A stretch of DNA of 64,000 bases from PHBD01 sp964578535 (GCA_964578535.1 CAZODI010000016.1:4603-68602); one strand, 5' to 3'; shown: positions 51,852 through 61,702, numbered from the stretch's first letter. Numbers and translations: made by a program. Notes: a model not told the origin generated them from the sequence alone.

Positions 51852-53396
51852 TCACTCTTGCTTCAGCTTGTTGTTGATGATGTCGCGGATCTCCCGCTTG
51901 AGAACCTTGCCCAAGGTTGTCTTCGGCAGCCCGTTGAAGAAAAAGACTCGCTTCGGTGCCAGGAACGATTTCATGTTTTCGTTCAGATAGGCCAGGATCT
52001 CCTCTTCCGTGGTCTCCATACCCGGCTTCCGGGTGATCGCGGCGGCCACTTCCTCTCCGTACTTCTCGTCCTTCATGCCGACGACGGCGCACTCCATGAC
52101 GGCTGCATGCTTGTACAGGAGCCCTTCGGCGACCCCGGGATCGATGTTCTCGCCTCCCTTGATGATCAGGTCCTTTTTGCGGCCGGTGATGTAGAGCTCC
52201 CCGTCCTCGTCGAGCCGCCCCATGTCGCCCGTATGGAACCAGCCGTCTTTCAGGACCTCGGCCGTCTCCTTCGGCTTGTTCCAGTAGCCTTTCATGACGA
52301 CGGGTCCCTTGCAGACGACTTCCCCCTCCGCTCCGCGGGGAACTTCCCGGCTGTCGTCATCGACGATGAGCAGGCTCATGGAGGCGATCGGGAACCCGGC
52401 ACATCCTGTCTTCCGGGGCCGTTCGTGATGCTGCCGCGTGATGGTTCCGGCCGTCTCGGTGCACCCGTAGGACACGCTGACGTCCGCCTGGAACAGCTTC
52501 ATCGCCTGGACCTGGGTCTCCACGCTGAGGGGGCCTCCGGCGGCAATAAAGGTCTTCATTGACGACAGGTCGTCTTTCTTCGGATCGAAGACCATCATCA
52601 TGTAGACGATCATGGTCGGAACCAGGGGGATGTATTCGACCCTGTACTCGCGAATGGCATCCAGCACCTTGCGCGGGTCGAAGGGCTGCATCATGTAGGT
52701 GACGCTGCCGACGTAGTTACCCTCCAGGCAGGTGAGAACCCCCAGGATGTGGTTCATGGGAACGACGACCATCACGACGGACCCGTATTCGCAACCCGTA
52801 TAGACGACGCCGTTACGCATCTGCGCTTCCATGTTGCGGTGGGTGATCATCACCCCCTTGGGAACGCCCGTCGTGCCGGAGGTATACATGAGGATGGCGA
52901 CATCGTCCGCGTCCACCGTTTCGATGTCCCCTCCGCTGTCGGCATCCTTCAGGAGATCCGTGTAGGATACCGTGTCGTTGCGGGTCTCGCCGCCGATGAC
53001 GACGATCTTCCCGACGGTCTCCAATCCCTTGGCGGCCTCCAGGATTTTCGGCAGCAGCATCGTCTCCGTGATGATCGCCCTGGCGCCCGAATCTTCCAGG
53101 ATGTAGCGGATCTCCGCCGCCGTGAGCAGGAAGACCACGGGCAGGTAGATTGCGCCGCACCGGTTGATGCCGTTGATGATCTCGGGAATCTCCGGCACGT
53201 TGCTCACGACCGTGCAGATGGCGTCTCCCCGCCTGATGCCTGCCTTCTTCAGTCCCGCGGCCAGGGCCTGCGCCCGGCTGCGGATCTCCGTGTTTTTGAT
53301 CCGCCGGGGGCCGTCGTTCCCCAGGAAAATGAACTGTTCGTACTCGCCGTAGGTCTCGATGTTGCGGTCCAGATAGCGCGCGATGTTGCGATTCAT
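51852..53396 (-). CDS. AMP-dependent acyl-CoA synthetase
   Basis: A 514-residue adenylate-forming enzyme. The P-loop is MYTSGTTGVPKGVMI, the adenine site VSYGCTETAG, and later motifs are GWFHTGDMGRLDEDGELYI, GRKKDLIIKGGENI and the C-terminal catalytic Lys region KTTLGKVLKREI. It activates a fatty or aromatic acid to the CoA ester. The ATG at 53396 is chosen because the long upstream extension is only the shadow of the previous gene. It lies between the two CrtI-like genes and may feed them a CoA-bound substrate. Confidence 0.93.
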   Translation of the reverse strand: MNRNIARYLDRNIETYGEYEQFIFLGNDGPRRIKNTEIRSRAQALAAGLKKAGIRRGDAICTVVSNVPEIPEIINGINRCGAIYLPVVFLLTAAEIRYILEDSGARAIITETMLLPKILEAAKGLETVGKIVVIGGETRNDTVSYTDLLKDADSGGDIETVDADDVAILMYTSGTTGVPKGVMITHRNMEAQMRNGVVYTGCEYGSVVMVVVPMNHILGVLTCLEGNYVGSVTYMMQPFDPRKVLDAIREYRVEYIPLVPTMIVYMMMVFDPKKDDLSSMKTFIAAGGPLSVETQVQAMKLFQADVSVSYGCTETAGTITRQHHERPRKTGCAGFPIASMSLLIVDDDSREVPRGAEGEVVCKGPVVMKGYWNKPKETAEVLKDGWFHTGDMGRLDEDGELYITGRKKDLIIKGGENIDPGVAEGLLYKHAAVMECAVVGMKDEKYGEEVAAAITRKPGMETTEEEILAYLNENMKSFLAPKRVFFFNGLPKTTLGKVLKREIRDIINNKLKQE

Positions 53397-53488
53397 CTGC
53401 AAATCCCCCCTTTGGAATGATCGGATGAACGGGGGCGGAGGGCCCGCCGGGCCCCCCTGCCCCCGAGTGAACTCCTGCCGGTGTGGCG

Positions 53489-54841
53489 TTACCTGCCCTG
53501 CCGGGCCAGGATTTCTTCCGCGCAGATCATGGCGGAGCTGGCGGCCGTGTTCATCCCGACACCACGGCCCGTGTAGCAGTCGCCGGCGAAATACAGCCCC
53601 GGCACCTCGGGAAGGAAAACGGGAAGCCGGTAGCGCCCGGTCATCCCGGGCGAGCGGCTCAGGCCGTCGATCCCGATGGTGAAGCCGTCCTGCCTCCACA
53701 CCAGGTCCCGCTCCACGTTGGGGAACATCTTTTTGACGACCTCCCAGAACTGCTCCAGGGTCTTCTTGCGGAACTCCGCGTTCCCGATCTGCGCCGGCGT
53801 GCCGCAGGCCCCGATGAAGGCGATCATGTGCCCCGGGGGTGCGATCGTGTCGTCGAAGTTCGTGTGTCCCAGGATCTGCAGGGGCAGCCCAAGGCCGGGG
53901 ACACGCCAGGCGGAGAGGTAGCACTTGTCATCGAACAGCGGTGCCCTGGTCCCGATGGTGAAGCCCGTGGACGCGCTGGTCTCGAACTCGCATTCCTTCA
54001 TGCGCTTCGCCCAGGCCGGCGCGAACTGCGCCATCTCGTCCATGGAGAGGAACCGGAGCACGTTCCAGATGGGCGCGGCAATGACGACGATCGGCGCGGA
54101 ATATGCGCCGTCATCCGTCACGACCTCCGTCATCTGCCCTTTCCGGACGTTGACCTTCCGGATCGGCGTCCCCAGGTTGAGCGTTCCTCTCCTCTCGCGG
54201 TAGGCCGCCTCCATGGCTGCCATCATCGTTGCGACGCCGCCCAGGGGCATCCGCACCGCGTTGAAGGGAAGGTCCGGGCTGACGGAGACGCGGATCTGGT
54301 CCCGGTAGATGTGGATGAACTCGCCCGCGGAGATGATGTCCGACTCCGTCAGGGTCGTCTGGACCATGCCGACGGTCTTGCAGAACTCGGCGATCTTGGG
54401 CGACTTCACCTTTTCATCGAGAAGCTTCGTCAGCGAAACGTTGTCGTAGTGGTCGATGATCTCGTCCGTGGCGGAGCCGATCCACTTCTGCAGGTCCAAG
54501 AGCTCCTGTTTTTCGCGCGCCGAGAGGTTGAGGTACTCCATCATGGGCTTCCACGTTCCGTCTTCGTCGTAGAACATGAAGCCCTCCAGGTTGTGGGACC
54601 AGGGGATCTCCTTTCCCAGGACCTGGAGCAGCTTGTTGCAGGACGAATGGATGCCCTGGTCGACACAGTGCGTTCCCATGTCGATCCGCCAGCCGCCGGG
54701 GAGCTCGAAGGTTCTCGAACGCCCGCCGACGACCTTGCTCTTCTCGAAAACCGCCGTCTTCAGGCCCTTGCCCTGGAGAAGGCTGCCGACGCCGAGGCCG
54801 GCGATGCCGGCCCCGACAATGATTGCATCGTACGTTCCCAT
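53489..54841 (-). CDS. CrtI-like FAD-dependent oxidoreductase
   Basis: A 450-residue flavoprotein. It begins TYDAIIVGAGIAGLGVGSLL and ends with GLYFAGDCYTGRGVGMNTAA, the two ends of the CrtI/amine-oxidase-like FAD domain. The middle has DMGTHCVDQGIHSSCNKLL. It is only loosely similar to its neighbour at 50253, so this is not a recent duplication. It is encoded directly after an acyl-CoA synthetase (14 bases). It likely acts on a lipid double bond or alcohol; the direction is unknown. Confidence 0.87.
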   Translation of the reverse strand: MGTYDAIIVGAGIAGLGVGSLLQGKGLKTAVFEKSKVVGGRSRTFELPGGWRIDMGTHCVDQGIHSSCNKLLQVLGKEIPWSHNLEGFMFYDEDGTWKPMMEYLNLSAREKQELLDLQKWIGSATDEIIDHYDNVSLTKLLDEKVKSPKIAEFCKTVGMVQTTLTESDIISAGEFIHIYRDQIRVSVSPDLPFNAVRMPLGGVATMMAAMEAAYRERRGTLNLGTPIRKVNVRKGQMTEVVTDDGAYSAPIVVIAAPIWNVLRFLSMDEMAQFAPAWAKRMKECEFETSASTGFTIGTRAPLFDDKCYLSAWRVPGLGLPLQILGHTNFDDTIAPPGHMIAFIGACGTPAQIGNAEFRKKTLEQFWEVVKKMFPNVERDLVWRQDGFTIGIDGLSRSPGMTGRYRLPVFLPEVPGLYFAGDCYTGRGVGMNTAASSAMICAEEILARQGR

Positions 54842-54855
54842 AACGGCCTCCGTTC

Positions 54856-56436
54856 TTATTTCCCCAGTTCCTTCTTCATCTCCTGGTAGAGATCGAGCTT
54901 CTTGACCTTTCCCAGCGGCGTGAGCGGCAGCATGGGACGGACAATGACGTCCTCGGGGAGCTTGAAGTGGGAGAGCTTGTCCTTCAGGAATTCCTTGATC
55001 TCCTCCGGGGTCGGGCTCTTTCCCGGCTTGGGCATGACGTAGGCCCGGCCGACCTCGCCCCACTTCTCGTGGGGACGGCCGATGACCGCCGCCAGCATGA
55101 CGTCCGGATGCTTGCATATCACGTCTTCGATCTCCGGGGGATAGACGTTTTCGCCGCCGCGGATGTACATTTCCTTCTTTCGGCCGACGATGACCAGGGA
55201 CCCGTCCTCCTCGAACCGGCCCATGTCTCCCGTGTGGAGGAAGCCCTCCTTGTCGAAGACCTTGGCGTCCTCTTCGGGCCGCTTCCAGTAGCCCTTCATG
55301 ACGACGGGGCCCTTCACGCAGATCTCGCCCGCGCCGCCCTGGGGAACGATGTTCCCGTCATCGTCCTTGAGGACCATCTCGATGCACGGAATGGGCTTGC
55401 CCACGGAGTAGGTCAGCTTCTCCTCACCGTCACTCTGATGCGTGAAGGTGATGGCGGCGGTGCACTCCGTCAGGCCGTACGCGTTGAGCGGGATGACGCC
55501 GACGACCTTCTTGAAGGCCGAGATCAGCTCCGAGGGGCAGGGCTGGGAGGAGACGATGGGGATCTTGAGCGTGCTGATGTCGTACTTGCCCAGGTTGGGG
55601 TGGGCGAGCTCCATGGCGTACATGGCGGGCACCTGCCCGAGGGTTGTCGCCTTTTCCTCGGCGACCAGGCGCAGCGTCTCTTCCGGGTTGAACATGTCCA
55701 TCATGATGACCTTGTTGCCTGCATTCAGGTTGCAGGTGATCCCCATGACGGCGCCGCCGACGTGGGCGAAGGGAAGGTTCAGGACGATGCTGTGGCCGCG
55801 ATGGTATTCCATGCACTCGATCTGCGCGTTCGTGTAGGTGATCAGGTTCTTGTGGGTCAGCATGGCTGCCTTGGGGACCCCCGTTGTGCCGGAGGTGTAG
55901 ATGAACAGGGCGGGATCGTCCTCCACGATGGCGTCGGCCGCTTTCTGAAGGGCCGCCGCGTCGGGCTCCGCCAGGAACTTCTCCCAGAGCAGGATTCCGT
56001 CCGTCTCCTTGTCGAAGCACACCACGTGCTTGAGGGTCGGCATTTCCTTCCGCACGGCTTCCAGGTTCGCCAGGAAGTCGGCTCCCATGAAACCGCTCGG
56101 CATAAACAGGACGGAGATCTCCGAGTCGTTGACGAAGAACTTGAGCTCCGGCGGCGTGGTCCGGACGCTCAGCGGTACGCCGATGGCCCCGATCTTCGTC
56201 GCCCCGAAGTGTGCCATGACGATCTCCGGCCACAGCGGCCCGTAGATCCCGACCCGGTCTCCCCGCCGGGCGCCGAGCTTCAGGAGGCCCATGGCCGCCC
56301 GGTCGGTCGCCTCGTCGTACTCCTTGTACGAGATCCTGCGCTCCTTGAAGACCAGCGCCACGTCGTTCGGAATCTCCTTCGCATGCTTCTTGAAAAGGTC
56401 TCTCAAAATCATCTTGCGTCCCCCTTTCCCATCCAT
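54856..56436 (-). CDS. AMP-dependent acyl-CoA synthetase
   Basis: A protein of about 526 residues. The P-loop is IYTSGTTGVPKAAML, the adenine site NAYGLTECTAAI, and later motifs are GFLHTGDMGRFEEDGSLVIV, GRKKEMYIRGGENVYPPEIE and the catalytic Lys near PLGKVKKLDL. It activates an acid with CoA and ATP. The ATG at 56436 has AGGAGGGG upstream; ATG 56412 (MILRDLF) with GGGGG is a good alternative. It is the second acyl-CoA synthetase of this operon, so two different acids, or two steps, are probably activated. Confidence 0.92.
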   Translation of the reverse strand: MDGKGGRKMILRDLFKKHAKEIPNDVALVFKERRISYKEYDEATDRAAMGLLKLGARRGDRVGIYGPLWPEIVMAHFGATKIGAIGVPLSVRTTPPELKFFVNDSEISVLFMPSGFMGADFLANLEAVRKEMPTLKHVVCFDKETDGILLWEKFLAEPDAAALQKAADAIVEDDPALFIYTSGTTGVPKAAMLTHKNLITYTNAQIECMEYHRGHSIVLNLPFAHVGGAVMGITCNLNAGNKVIMMDMFNPEETLRLVAEEKATTLGQVPAMYAMELAHPNLGKYDISTLKIPIVSSQPCPSELISAFKKVVGVIPLNAYGLTECTAAITFTHQSDGEEKLTYSVGKPIPCIEMVLKDDDGNIVPQGGAGEICVKGPVVMKGYWKRPEEDAKVFDKEGFLHTGDMGRFEEDGSLVIVGRKKEMYIRGGENVYPPEIEDVICKHPDVMLAAVIGRPHEKWGEVGRAYVMPKPGKSPTPEEIKEFLKDKLSHFKLPEDVIVRPMLPLTPLGKVKKLDLYQEMKKELGK

Positions 56437-56524
56437 GAGTGTTTCCCCTCCTGCAAGACCGGCGGCGGGAGGAAGCCTCCCGCCACCGCTCCACGAACGC
56501 AATTGGTCAGACCATCCGGTGCAA

Positions 56525-58360
56525 TCAGGATGCGAAGCTCTCCTCGGCGATCTCGAGGATCGACATGTCTTCCCGCCGGATGGCCTTCACGGTGCCCTCG
56601 ATCTCGGGCAGCACGTTTTTGATGAAATAGGCGGCACCGGCGATCTTGCCGGCGTAGAAGGCTGCCTCCCGGTCCTCCTTCGCACGGGCCTTCAGGCCTT
56701 TGCGATCCGCCGTGTCCACGCCCATGGCGGAGAGCTTCTCCGCGGCGATGCCCGCCTGCCAGAACAGGAACCAGGCGCTGACCACCTTTCCCATCATCAT
56801 CAGGAATGGATAGGCGTTGACGAGGGGAACGGTGAACTTGCCCTCCTTGCCGCACTGGCCGAAGTACAGGACCGTGTTGACCAGGGTCTCCACGGCGCCG
56901 TAGACGTCGTCCACGATGTCCGGGCAGCGATCCTTGTAGCGGCTCAGGACCTTGTTCATCTCCTCGATCAGCTCCATGAAATAGGCCCCGCCCTTCATGC
57001 CCAGTTTCCGTCCCACCAGGTCCAGCGACTGGATGCCGTTCGTCCCCTCGTAGATGGACCCGATCTTCTCGTCCCGGAGGATCTGCTCCACGGGGTACTC
57101 GCTGCAGAAGCCATAGCCGCCGTAGACCTGGATGGCCGTCTCGCAGATCCGGAAGGCCATGTCGGAGCAATACGCCTTGCAGATGGGGGTGAGGACCTCC
57201 AGGAGGCCGTTCCACTTCGTCTTCTCCTCCGGGTTGTCGCTGACTTCGCCCCGGTCGTGGCAGGCGCCGGAGAAGTAGATGAGGGCCCGCATGGCCTCGA
57301 CGTGCGACTTCATCCACAGGAGCATGCGCTTGACGTCGGGATGCTTGATGATCGGCACGCTGCCGTTGCTCTTGCCCAGCAGGTTCGTCCCCTGGAGACG
57401 CTCCCGGGCGTATTCCAGTGCCTGCAGGTAGGAGAAAGACGCACCGGAGAGGCCCTGGACGCCCACGCCCATGCGCGCCCCGTTCATCATCATGAACATG
57501 ATCTTCATGCCCTCGCACTCCTTGCCGAGGAGCTCGCCGACACAGCCGCCGTTGTCGCCGAAGTTGATCACGCAGGTGGCGCTGCCGTGGAGCCCCAGCT
57601 TTTCCTCGATCTTGGTGACTCCCAGGTCGTTGTGCGCCCCCGGGGTTCCGTCGCCGTTCACCCGGAACTTGGGAACCAGGAAGATGGAGATGCCCTTCGT
57701 CCCCTCGGGATCGCCTTCGATCCGCGCCAGGACGGGATGGATCATGTTGCTCACGTAGTCGTGGTCCCCGCAGGAGATGAAGACCTTGGTCCCCTGGATG
57801 AGGAACGTGCCGTCGGGCTGCCGGATCGCCTTGGTGGCGAGCGCCCCCACGTCGCTGCCGGCCCCCGCCTCGGTGAGGCACATGGTGCCCCCCCATTCGC
57901 CGCTCAGCATCTTCGGCAGGTAGCGATTCTTCTGCTCCTCGGTGCCGTAGCTCTCGATCAGCTCCGCCGCCCCGCTGGTCAGGCCCGGGTACATGGTGAA
58001 GGCGAAGTTGTGGAAGAACCAGTCCGCGCAGGCCAGGTACAGGACCATGGGAAACCCCTGGCCGCCGTGCTCCTGGTGGTTCATCATGGCGTTCCAGCCG
58101 CCCTCGCAGAACAGCCGGTAGCCCTTCCGGAAGGCCTCCGGGCCGTAGACCTGCCCGTTCTCCAGGCGACAGCCCTGGTGGTCGCCGTCTTTCAGGACCG
58201 GGAATATCTCCTCCTTGGCGAATTTCTCCGCCTCCGTCAGGATCATGTCGAAGGTGTCCCCGGCGAAGCTTTCGAAGCGCCCCCGGCAGATGTTCTCCAC
58301 TCCCAGCATCTCGTGCAGCACGAATTGCTGGTCTCTCGAATCGACGATCAAACTGGACAT
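56525..58360 (-). CDS. Acyl-CoA dehydrogenase, large form
   Basis: A 611-residue acyl-CoA dehydrogenase of the long AidB/FadE12-like type, with an extra C-terminal helical domain of about 150 residues. Signatures are CLTEAGAGSDVGALATKAIR, VYGGYGFCSEYPVEQILRD and the catalytic-Glu motif SIYEGTNGIQS. The extra domain includes CGKEGKFTVPLVNAYPFLMM. It oxidises an acyl-CoA, passing electrons to ETF. It follows a small frame (58400-58525) and the geranylgeranyl-reductase-like gene, in the lipid-redox operon. Confidence 0.94.
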   Translation of the reverse strand: MSSLIVDSRDQQFVLHEMLGVENICRGRFESFAGDTFDMILTEAEKFAKEEIFPVLKDGDHQGCRLENGQVYGPEAFRKGYRLFCEGGWNAMMNHQEHGGQGFPMVLYLACADWFFHNFAFTMYPGLTSGAAELIESYGTEEQKNRYLPKMLSGEWGGTMCLTEAGAGSDVGALATKAIRQPDGTFLIQGTKVFISCGDHDYVSNMIHPVLARIEGDPEGTKGISIFLVPKFRVNGDGTPGAHNDLGVTKIEEKLGLHGSATCVINFGDNGGCVGELLGKECEGMKIMFMMMNGARMGVGVQGLSGASFSYLQALEYARERLQGTNLLGKSNGSVPIIKHPDVKRMLLWMKSHVEAMRALIYFSGACHDRGEVSDNPEEKTKWNGLLEVLTPICKAYCSDMAFRICETAIQVYGGYGFCSEYPVEQILRDEKIGSIYEGTNGIQSLDLVGRKLGMKGGAYFMELIEEMNKVLSRYKDRCPDIVDDVYGAVETLVNTVLYFGQCGKEGKFTVPLVNAYPFLMMMGKVVSAWFLFWQAGIAAEKLSAMGVDTADRKGLKARAKEDREAAFYAGKIAGAAYFIKNVLPEIEGTVKAIRREDMSILEIAEESFAS

Positions 58361-58399
58361 GCTATCCTCCCCGTTGTTGATGAATACTGTTTTGGACTG

Positions 58400-58525
58400 C
58401 TATTTTTCCACCCGCTCCAGCAGGATGGCGTTTGCGTTGCCGAGGCCGTCGCACGGGGTGGCCACCCCGATTTTCGCCAATCGGCAGTCGCTCTTCATGA
58501 TGTGGAATTCCGGCGCTCCGTGCAT
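58400..58525 (-). CDS. Possible 41-aa protein, unknown
   Basis: A 41-codon frame fills the 197-bp gap between two operon genes. It reads MHGAPEFHIMKSDCRLAKIG, then VATPCDGLGNANAILLERVE and K. About 80 percent of third codon positions are G or C, as in real genes here, and GAGAG lies about ten bases before the ATG. An inner ATG at 58498 would give 32 residues. It could be a real small protein or the remnant tail of a deleted gene. I do not recognise it. Confidence 0.45.
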   Translation of the reverse strand: MHGAPEFHIMKSDCRLAKIGVATPCDGLGNANAILLERVEK

Positions 58526-58557
58526 CCGAAGAATCTCTCTTCCGGATGACGGTCCCG

Positions 58558-59685
58558 TCAGCCGAACATCTTCTTCAGGGCCCCCGGATTGGCCTTCAGG
58601 CCGTGGAAGGTCGCGTTGAGGAGCTCGGCGTTCCGGGCGACCAGGGCCATCTGCTGCAGCGCATCGAGACGGGGCTTCATCTTCTCCTCCCAGCGCACTT
58701 GGTAGGCCGAAAGAAAGGATTCGGAGAAGTCGCCCTTCTCCAGCGCCTCCAGGGCCGTCTGCACCGCGAAGCCGCCGCTCCGGACGCTGTTGGCGATGCC
58801 CTCGAGGATGAACGGATCCACGAAACTGCCGGCATCGCCGATGAGCATCGCGCCGGCGGCATAGGTTTTCCCGATCTGGCCCGCGCTCGGGACGCGCCAG
58901 CCCATCCAGTCGCTGACCTGCCGGGCCCTGCGCAGCTTCTCCCCGAAGGGACTCGTCTCGATGAATTTCCAGGTCAGCTGCTCGACATCCTCCTTTGCCC
59001 GGACGTACGGCGTCATCTGGTAGCCGATTCCCACGTTGACCACGTCCCCGTAACCGGGGTGCGGGCTCAGGCAGACGAAGCCCGGGAAGAAATAGGGATC
59101 GTAGTGCACCTCCATGGTCCGGAGGGGAGGATCGCAGTCCGCGAAATAGGCACGGCCGGCCAGGAATACCTCGTCGTAGTCGTCCCGGAACAGCCCCAGG
59201 CGCTTCGCCACCCAGCTGTGGCTGCCGTCGGCGCCGATAACAATCCGGGCCGGGTACTCGACGAATTTCCCTTCGTACTTGGCCTTGACACCGACCACCC
59301 GCCCGCGGTCCATCATCAGGTCGTGGACCCAGAACTCCTCCAGGACCCTGGCCCCCCGGCGGGCGGCCGTCTCCTTGAGGATGTTGTCGCCGATCCGGCG
59401 GGGACAGGTGAGGCTGAGGACGTTCGGGCCGCGGATCTCCGTGTAGTCCGGGGAGGTGAGGGCCAGGTCCGGGAACAGGAATCCCTTCTCCTTGAGCTCG
59501 TCGTAAGCGCCGATCTCCTTGTACGTGTCGGCGCCGTAGCGCCCGTAGATGTCCGAGCAGGGCTTTTCCCGGGGAAACCGCTCCTTGTCCACCAGGAGCA
59601 CGTCGCAACCCGCCATGGCCAGCCTGGCGGCGGTGGTGCTGCCGCCCGGTCCCGCTCCAACCACGATGACGTCCCATGTCTTCAT
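58558..59685 (-). CDS. Geranylgeranyl-reductase-family flavoprotein
   Basis: A 375-residue FAD protein. It starts WDVIVVGAGPGGSTTAARLA, has KPCSDIYGRYG near the FAD, and ends its FAD domain with AGAMLIGDAGSFVDPFILEG, the GGR-family pattern. Such enzymes reduce isoprenoid double bonds or oxidise/halogenate lipids, often with a ferredoxin-like donor. The ATG overlaps the stop codon of the Fe-S flavoprotein gene at 59682, implying a coupled electron donor-acceptor pair. Substrate is unknown. Confidence 0.9.
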   Translation of the reverse strand: MKTWDVIVVGAGPGGSTTAARLAMAGCDVLLVDKERFPREKPCSDIYGRYGADTYKEIGAYDELKEKGFLFPDLALTSPDYTEIRGPNVLSLTCPRRIGDNILKETAARRGARVLEEFWVHDLMMDRGRVVGVKAKYEGKFVEYPARIVIGADGSHSWVAKRLGLFRDDYDEVFLAGRAYFADCDPPLRTMEVHYDPYFFPGFVCLSPHPGYGDVVNVGIGYQMTPYVRAKEDVEQLTWKFIETSPFGEKLRRARQVSDWMGWRVPSAGQIGKTYAAGAMLIGDAGSFVDPFILEGIANSVRSGGFAVQTALEALEKGDFSESFLSAYQVRWEEKMKPRLDALQQMALVARNAELLNATFHGLKANPGALKKMFG

Positions 59686-61472
59686 GACCGCACCTCCTCG
59701 CCCGGCAACACGTTCTCCCCGGTTTGCGGCGCCTCCAGCCGGATCACGTCCCCCCTCGGGCAGACGGCGGCGCAGGTTCCGCAGCCGATGCAGAGCTCAT
59801 GGTCCACGTCCACATAGCCGCATTTCATGCATCTGCGCGCGTCCTCCCGGGCCTCGGCGAGATCCATGGCACCCTCCACCTCGTCAAAGCAGGCCAGGGC
59901 GTCGTCCGGCACCAGGGAGGGAATGCCGGCGACGCTCAGCTTCTCCAGCCGCACGGGAAAGATCTTCTCCTCCAGGGGCGCGCCCCGGGGCGGCTTTTTC
60001 TTTTCGACGGCACGAGCCCGCCCTCTCAGCCAGGCGTCGATGGAAGCGGCGGCCCGGCGTGCCGAGGCTACGGCCTCGACAACGGAGCTCTTTGCCTCGA
60101 CCACGTCGCCCGCGAGGAAGACCCCCTCCAGGGTGGTCATCTGGGTGTCCGGATCGATCCGGACCCGTCCTCCCCCGTTGATCTCAATGCCGGGCGTGTT
60201 TTCGAAAACGACCCGGTCCGTCTTCTGTCCGACGGCGAAGACAACCGTGTCGGCATCGAGGAGAAACCGCCTGGCACAGTCGGTGTCGCACTTGATTCCG
60301 TTCTCGCCGATGGAAAACCGGGTGACCGGGTCCATCTCCACCCACTGGACCTTCTGCCAGTCGCCGCCGATCCGGACCGGCAGGGCGGAATGGATGAACG
60401 TCACGCCTTCGCTCCGGGCTTCCTCGACCTCCCAGCTCATGGCCGGCATCTCGCACTCTCCTTCGATGCAGGCGAGGGAGACGTCCGTCGCCCCCAGCCG
60501 GAGCAGCGTCCGGGCAGCGTCGGTGGCGACGCTGCCGCCGCCGATGACCAGCGCCTTTTCCCCGATCGTGAGCGGCGCTCCCGCCTTGACGGAGGTCATA
60601 AATTCGACGGCGTTGAAAACGCCCATGAACTCGGCGCCGGGAATCGAAAGCCGGACGCCCCTGGGGGCTCCGGCGGCCACGAGGACGGCATCGAACTCGC
60701 GGCCCAGCAGGTCGGCGATGGAAGGGTTCTTCCCGACCTCGACGTTCGGCCGGAAGGTGATTCCCCTGCCGATGATGGTACTGAAATCCCGGTCAATCAC
60801 GTCCGCGGGCAGCCGGAACGACGGCACCGTCCGGGTGAGCATGCCCCCGAAGCTCGGCGAGGCGTCGTACACGACGACTTCATATCCCGCCGAGGCCAGG
60901 TAGTGCGCCGCCGCCATGCCCGCCGGCCCGGCGCCGATCACGGCGATTCGCTCGTCGTATTTCCGGGGGTAACGCCCCTTCTCGACCCAGCCCTTCTCAT
61001 GGGCCATGTCGGACACCAGCCGCTTCATGGCCCGGATGGGCAGGGGGGCGTCGATCAGCGTTCCCCGCTTGCACGCCTCCTCACAGGGACGCGAGCAGAT
61101 CCGGCCCAGGACGGAGGGCATGGGATTCACGGATGCGATCAGCCTCCACGCCCTCTCGAATTCCCCGTCGGCGACCATGTTGACGTATCCCTCCGGGTAA
61201 TGCCCGATGGGGCAGGCGCCGGCGCAGGACTCCGCCGTCAGCGCCTCCATGTCCCGCGGGAACATGACGGGGCTGTCGGCGCAGTCTGGGCAGAGCCTGC
61301 ATATCTGCCGCTGGAGCTCATGAATCGCCCCGGTGGGACAAGCCCGGAGGCAGGTGCCGCAGTTGACGCACACATCCGTCTTCATGACCGGAGAAGCGAC
61401 CTTCTTCAACCGGGCCGGGACGCCGTCTTCCTGGATAATTTCGAGATCAACGGGTTCCGCTTGGTTCGGCAT
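59682..61472 (-). CDS. Fe-S/FAD GltD-like electron-transfer oxidoreductase
   Basis: A 596-residue protein. An N-terminal ferredoxin motif (CVNCGTCLRACP) is followed by the GltD-type Cys region (SCAGACPIGHYPEGYVNM, ICSRPCEEACKRG), an FAD site (VIGAGPAGMAAAHYLASAG), an NAD(P) site (VIGGGSVATDAARTLLRL), and a C-terminal Cys-rich part (RRCMKCGYVDVDHELC, CGTCAAVCPRGD). It is well suited to pass electrons between NAD(P)H and a ferredoxin-like acceptor. It overlaps the geranylgeranyl-reductase-like gene and heads the operon, behind a promoter at 61721-61750. Its role as donor to that flavoprotein is inference. Confidence 0.92.
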   Translation of the reverse strand: MPNQAEPVDLEIIQEDGVPARLKKVASPVMKTDVCVNCGTCLRACPTGAIHELQRQICRLCPDCADSPVMFPRDMEALTAESCAGACPIGHYPEGYVNMVADGEFERAWRLIASVNPMPSVLGRICSRPCEEACKRGTLIDAPLPIRAMKRLVSDMAHEKGWVEKGRYPRKYDERIAVIGAGPAGMAAAHYLASAGYEVVVYDASPSFGGMLTRTVPSFRLPADVIDRDFSTIIGRGITFRPNVEVGKNPSIADLLGREFDAVLVAAGAPRGVRLSIPGAEFMGVFNAVEFMTSVKAGAPLTIGEKALVIGGGSVATDAARTLLRLGATDVSLACIEGECEMPAMSWEVEEARSEGVTFIHSALPVRIGGDWQKVQWVEMDPVTRFSIGENGIKCDTDCARRFLLDADTVVFAVGQKTDRVVFENTPGIEINGGGRVRIDPDTQMTTLEGVFLAGDVVEAKSSVVEAVASARRAAASIDAWLRGRARAVEKKKPPRGAPLEEKIFPVRLEKLSVAGIPSLVPDDALACFDEVEGAMDLAEAREDARRCMKCGYVDVDHELCIGCGTCAAVCPRGDVIRLEAPQTGENVLPGEEVRS

Positions 61473-61702
61473 GAAAAGACCTCCATTTTCCGTTCAGGCC
61501 GGCAGGTTCACGGCTCCTCTCACCGCATCCGTCCCGTCGCCTTATCCGCAAGCAACGGGTCTCGCATCTTTTTTACGATCTATCTCTTTGATATGAATAG
61601 CGATTGACTCTACCGGAGCAGTTTTTGGAAACGCTGTTTCACAGCGGCTTGGGCGGGCCTGAAAAAACACGTAAAACTGCATAGATTAAAATAGTTATCT
61701 TT

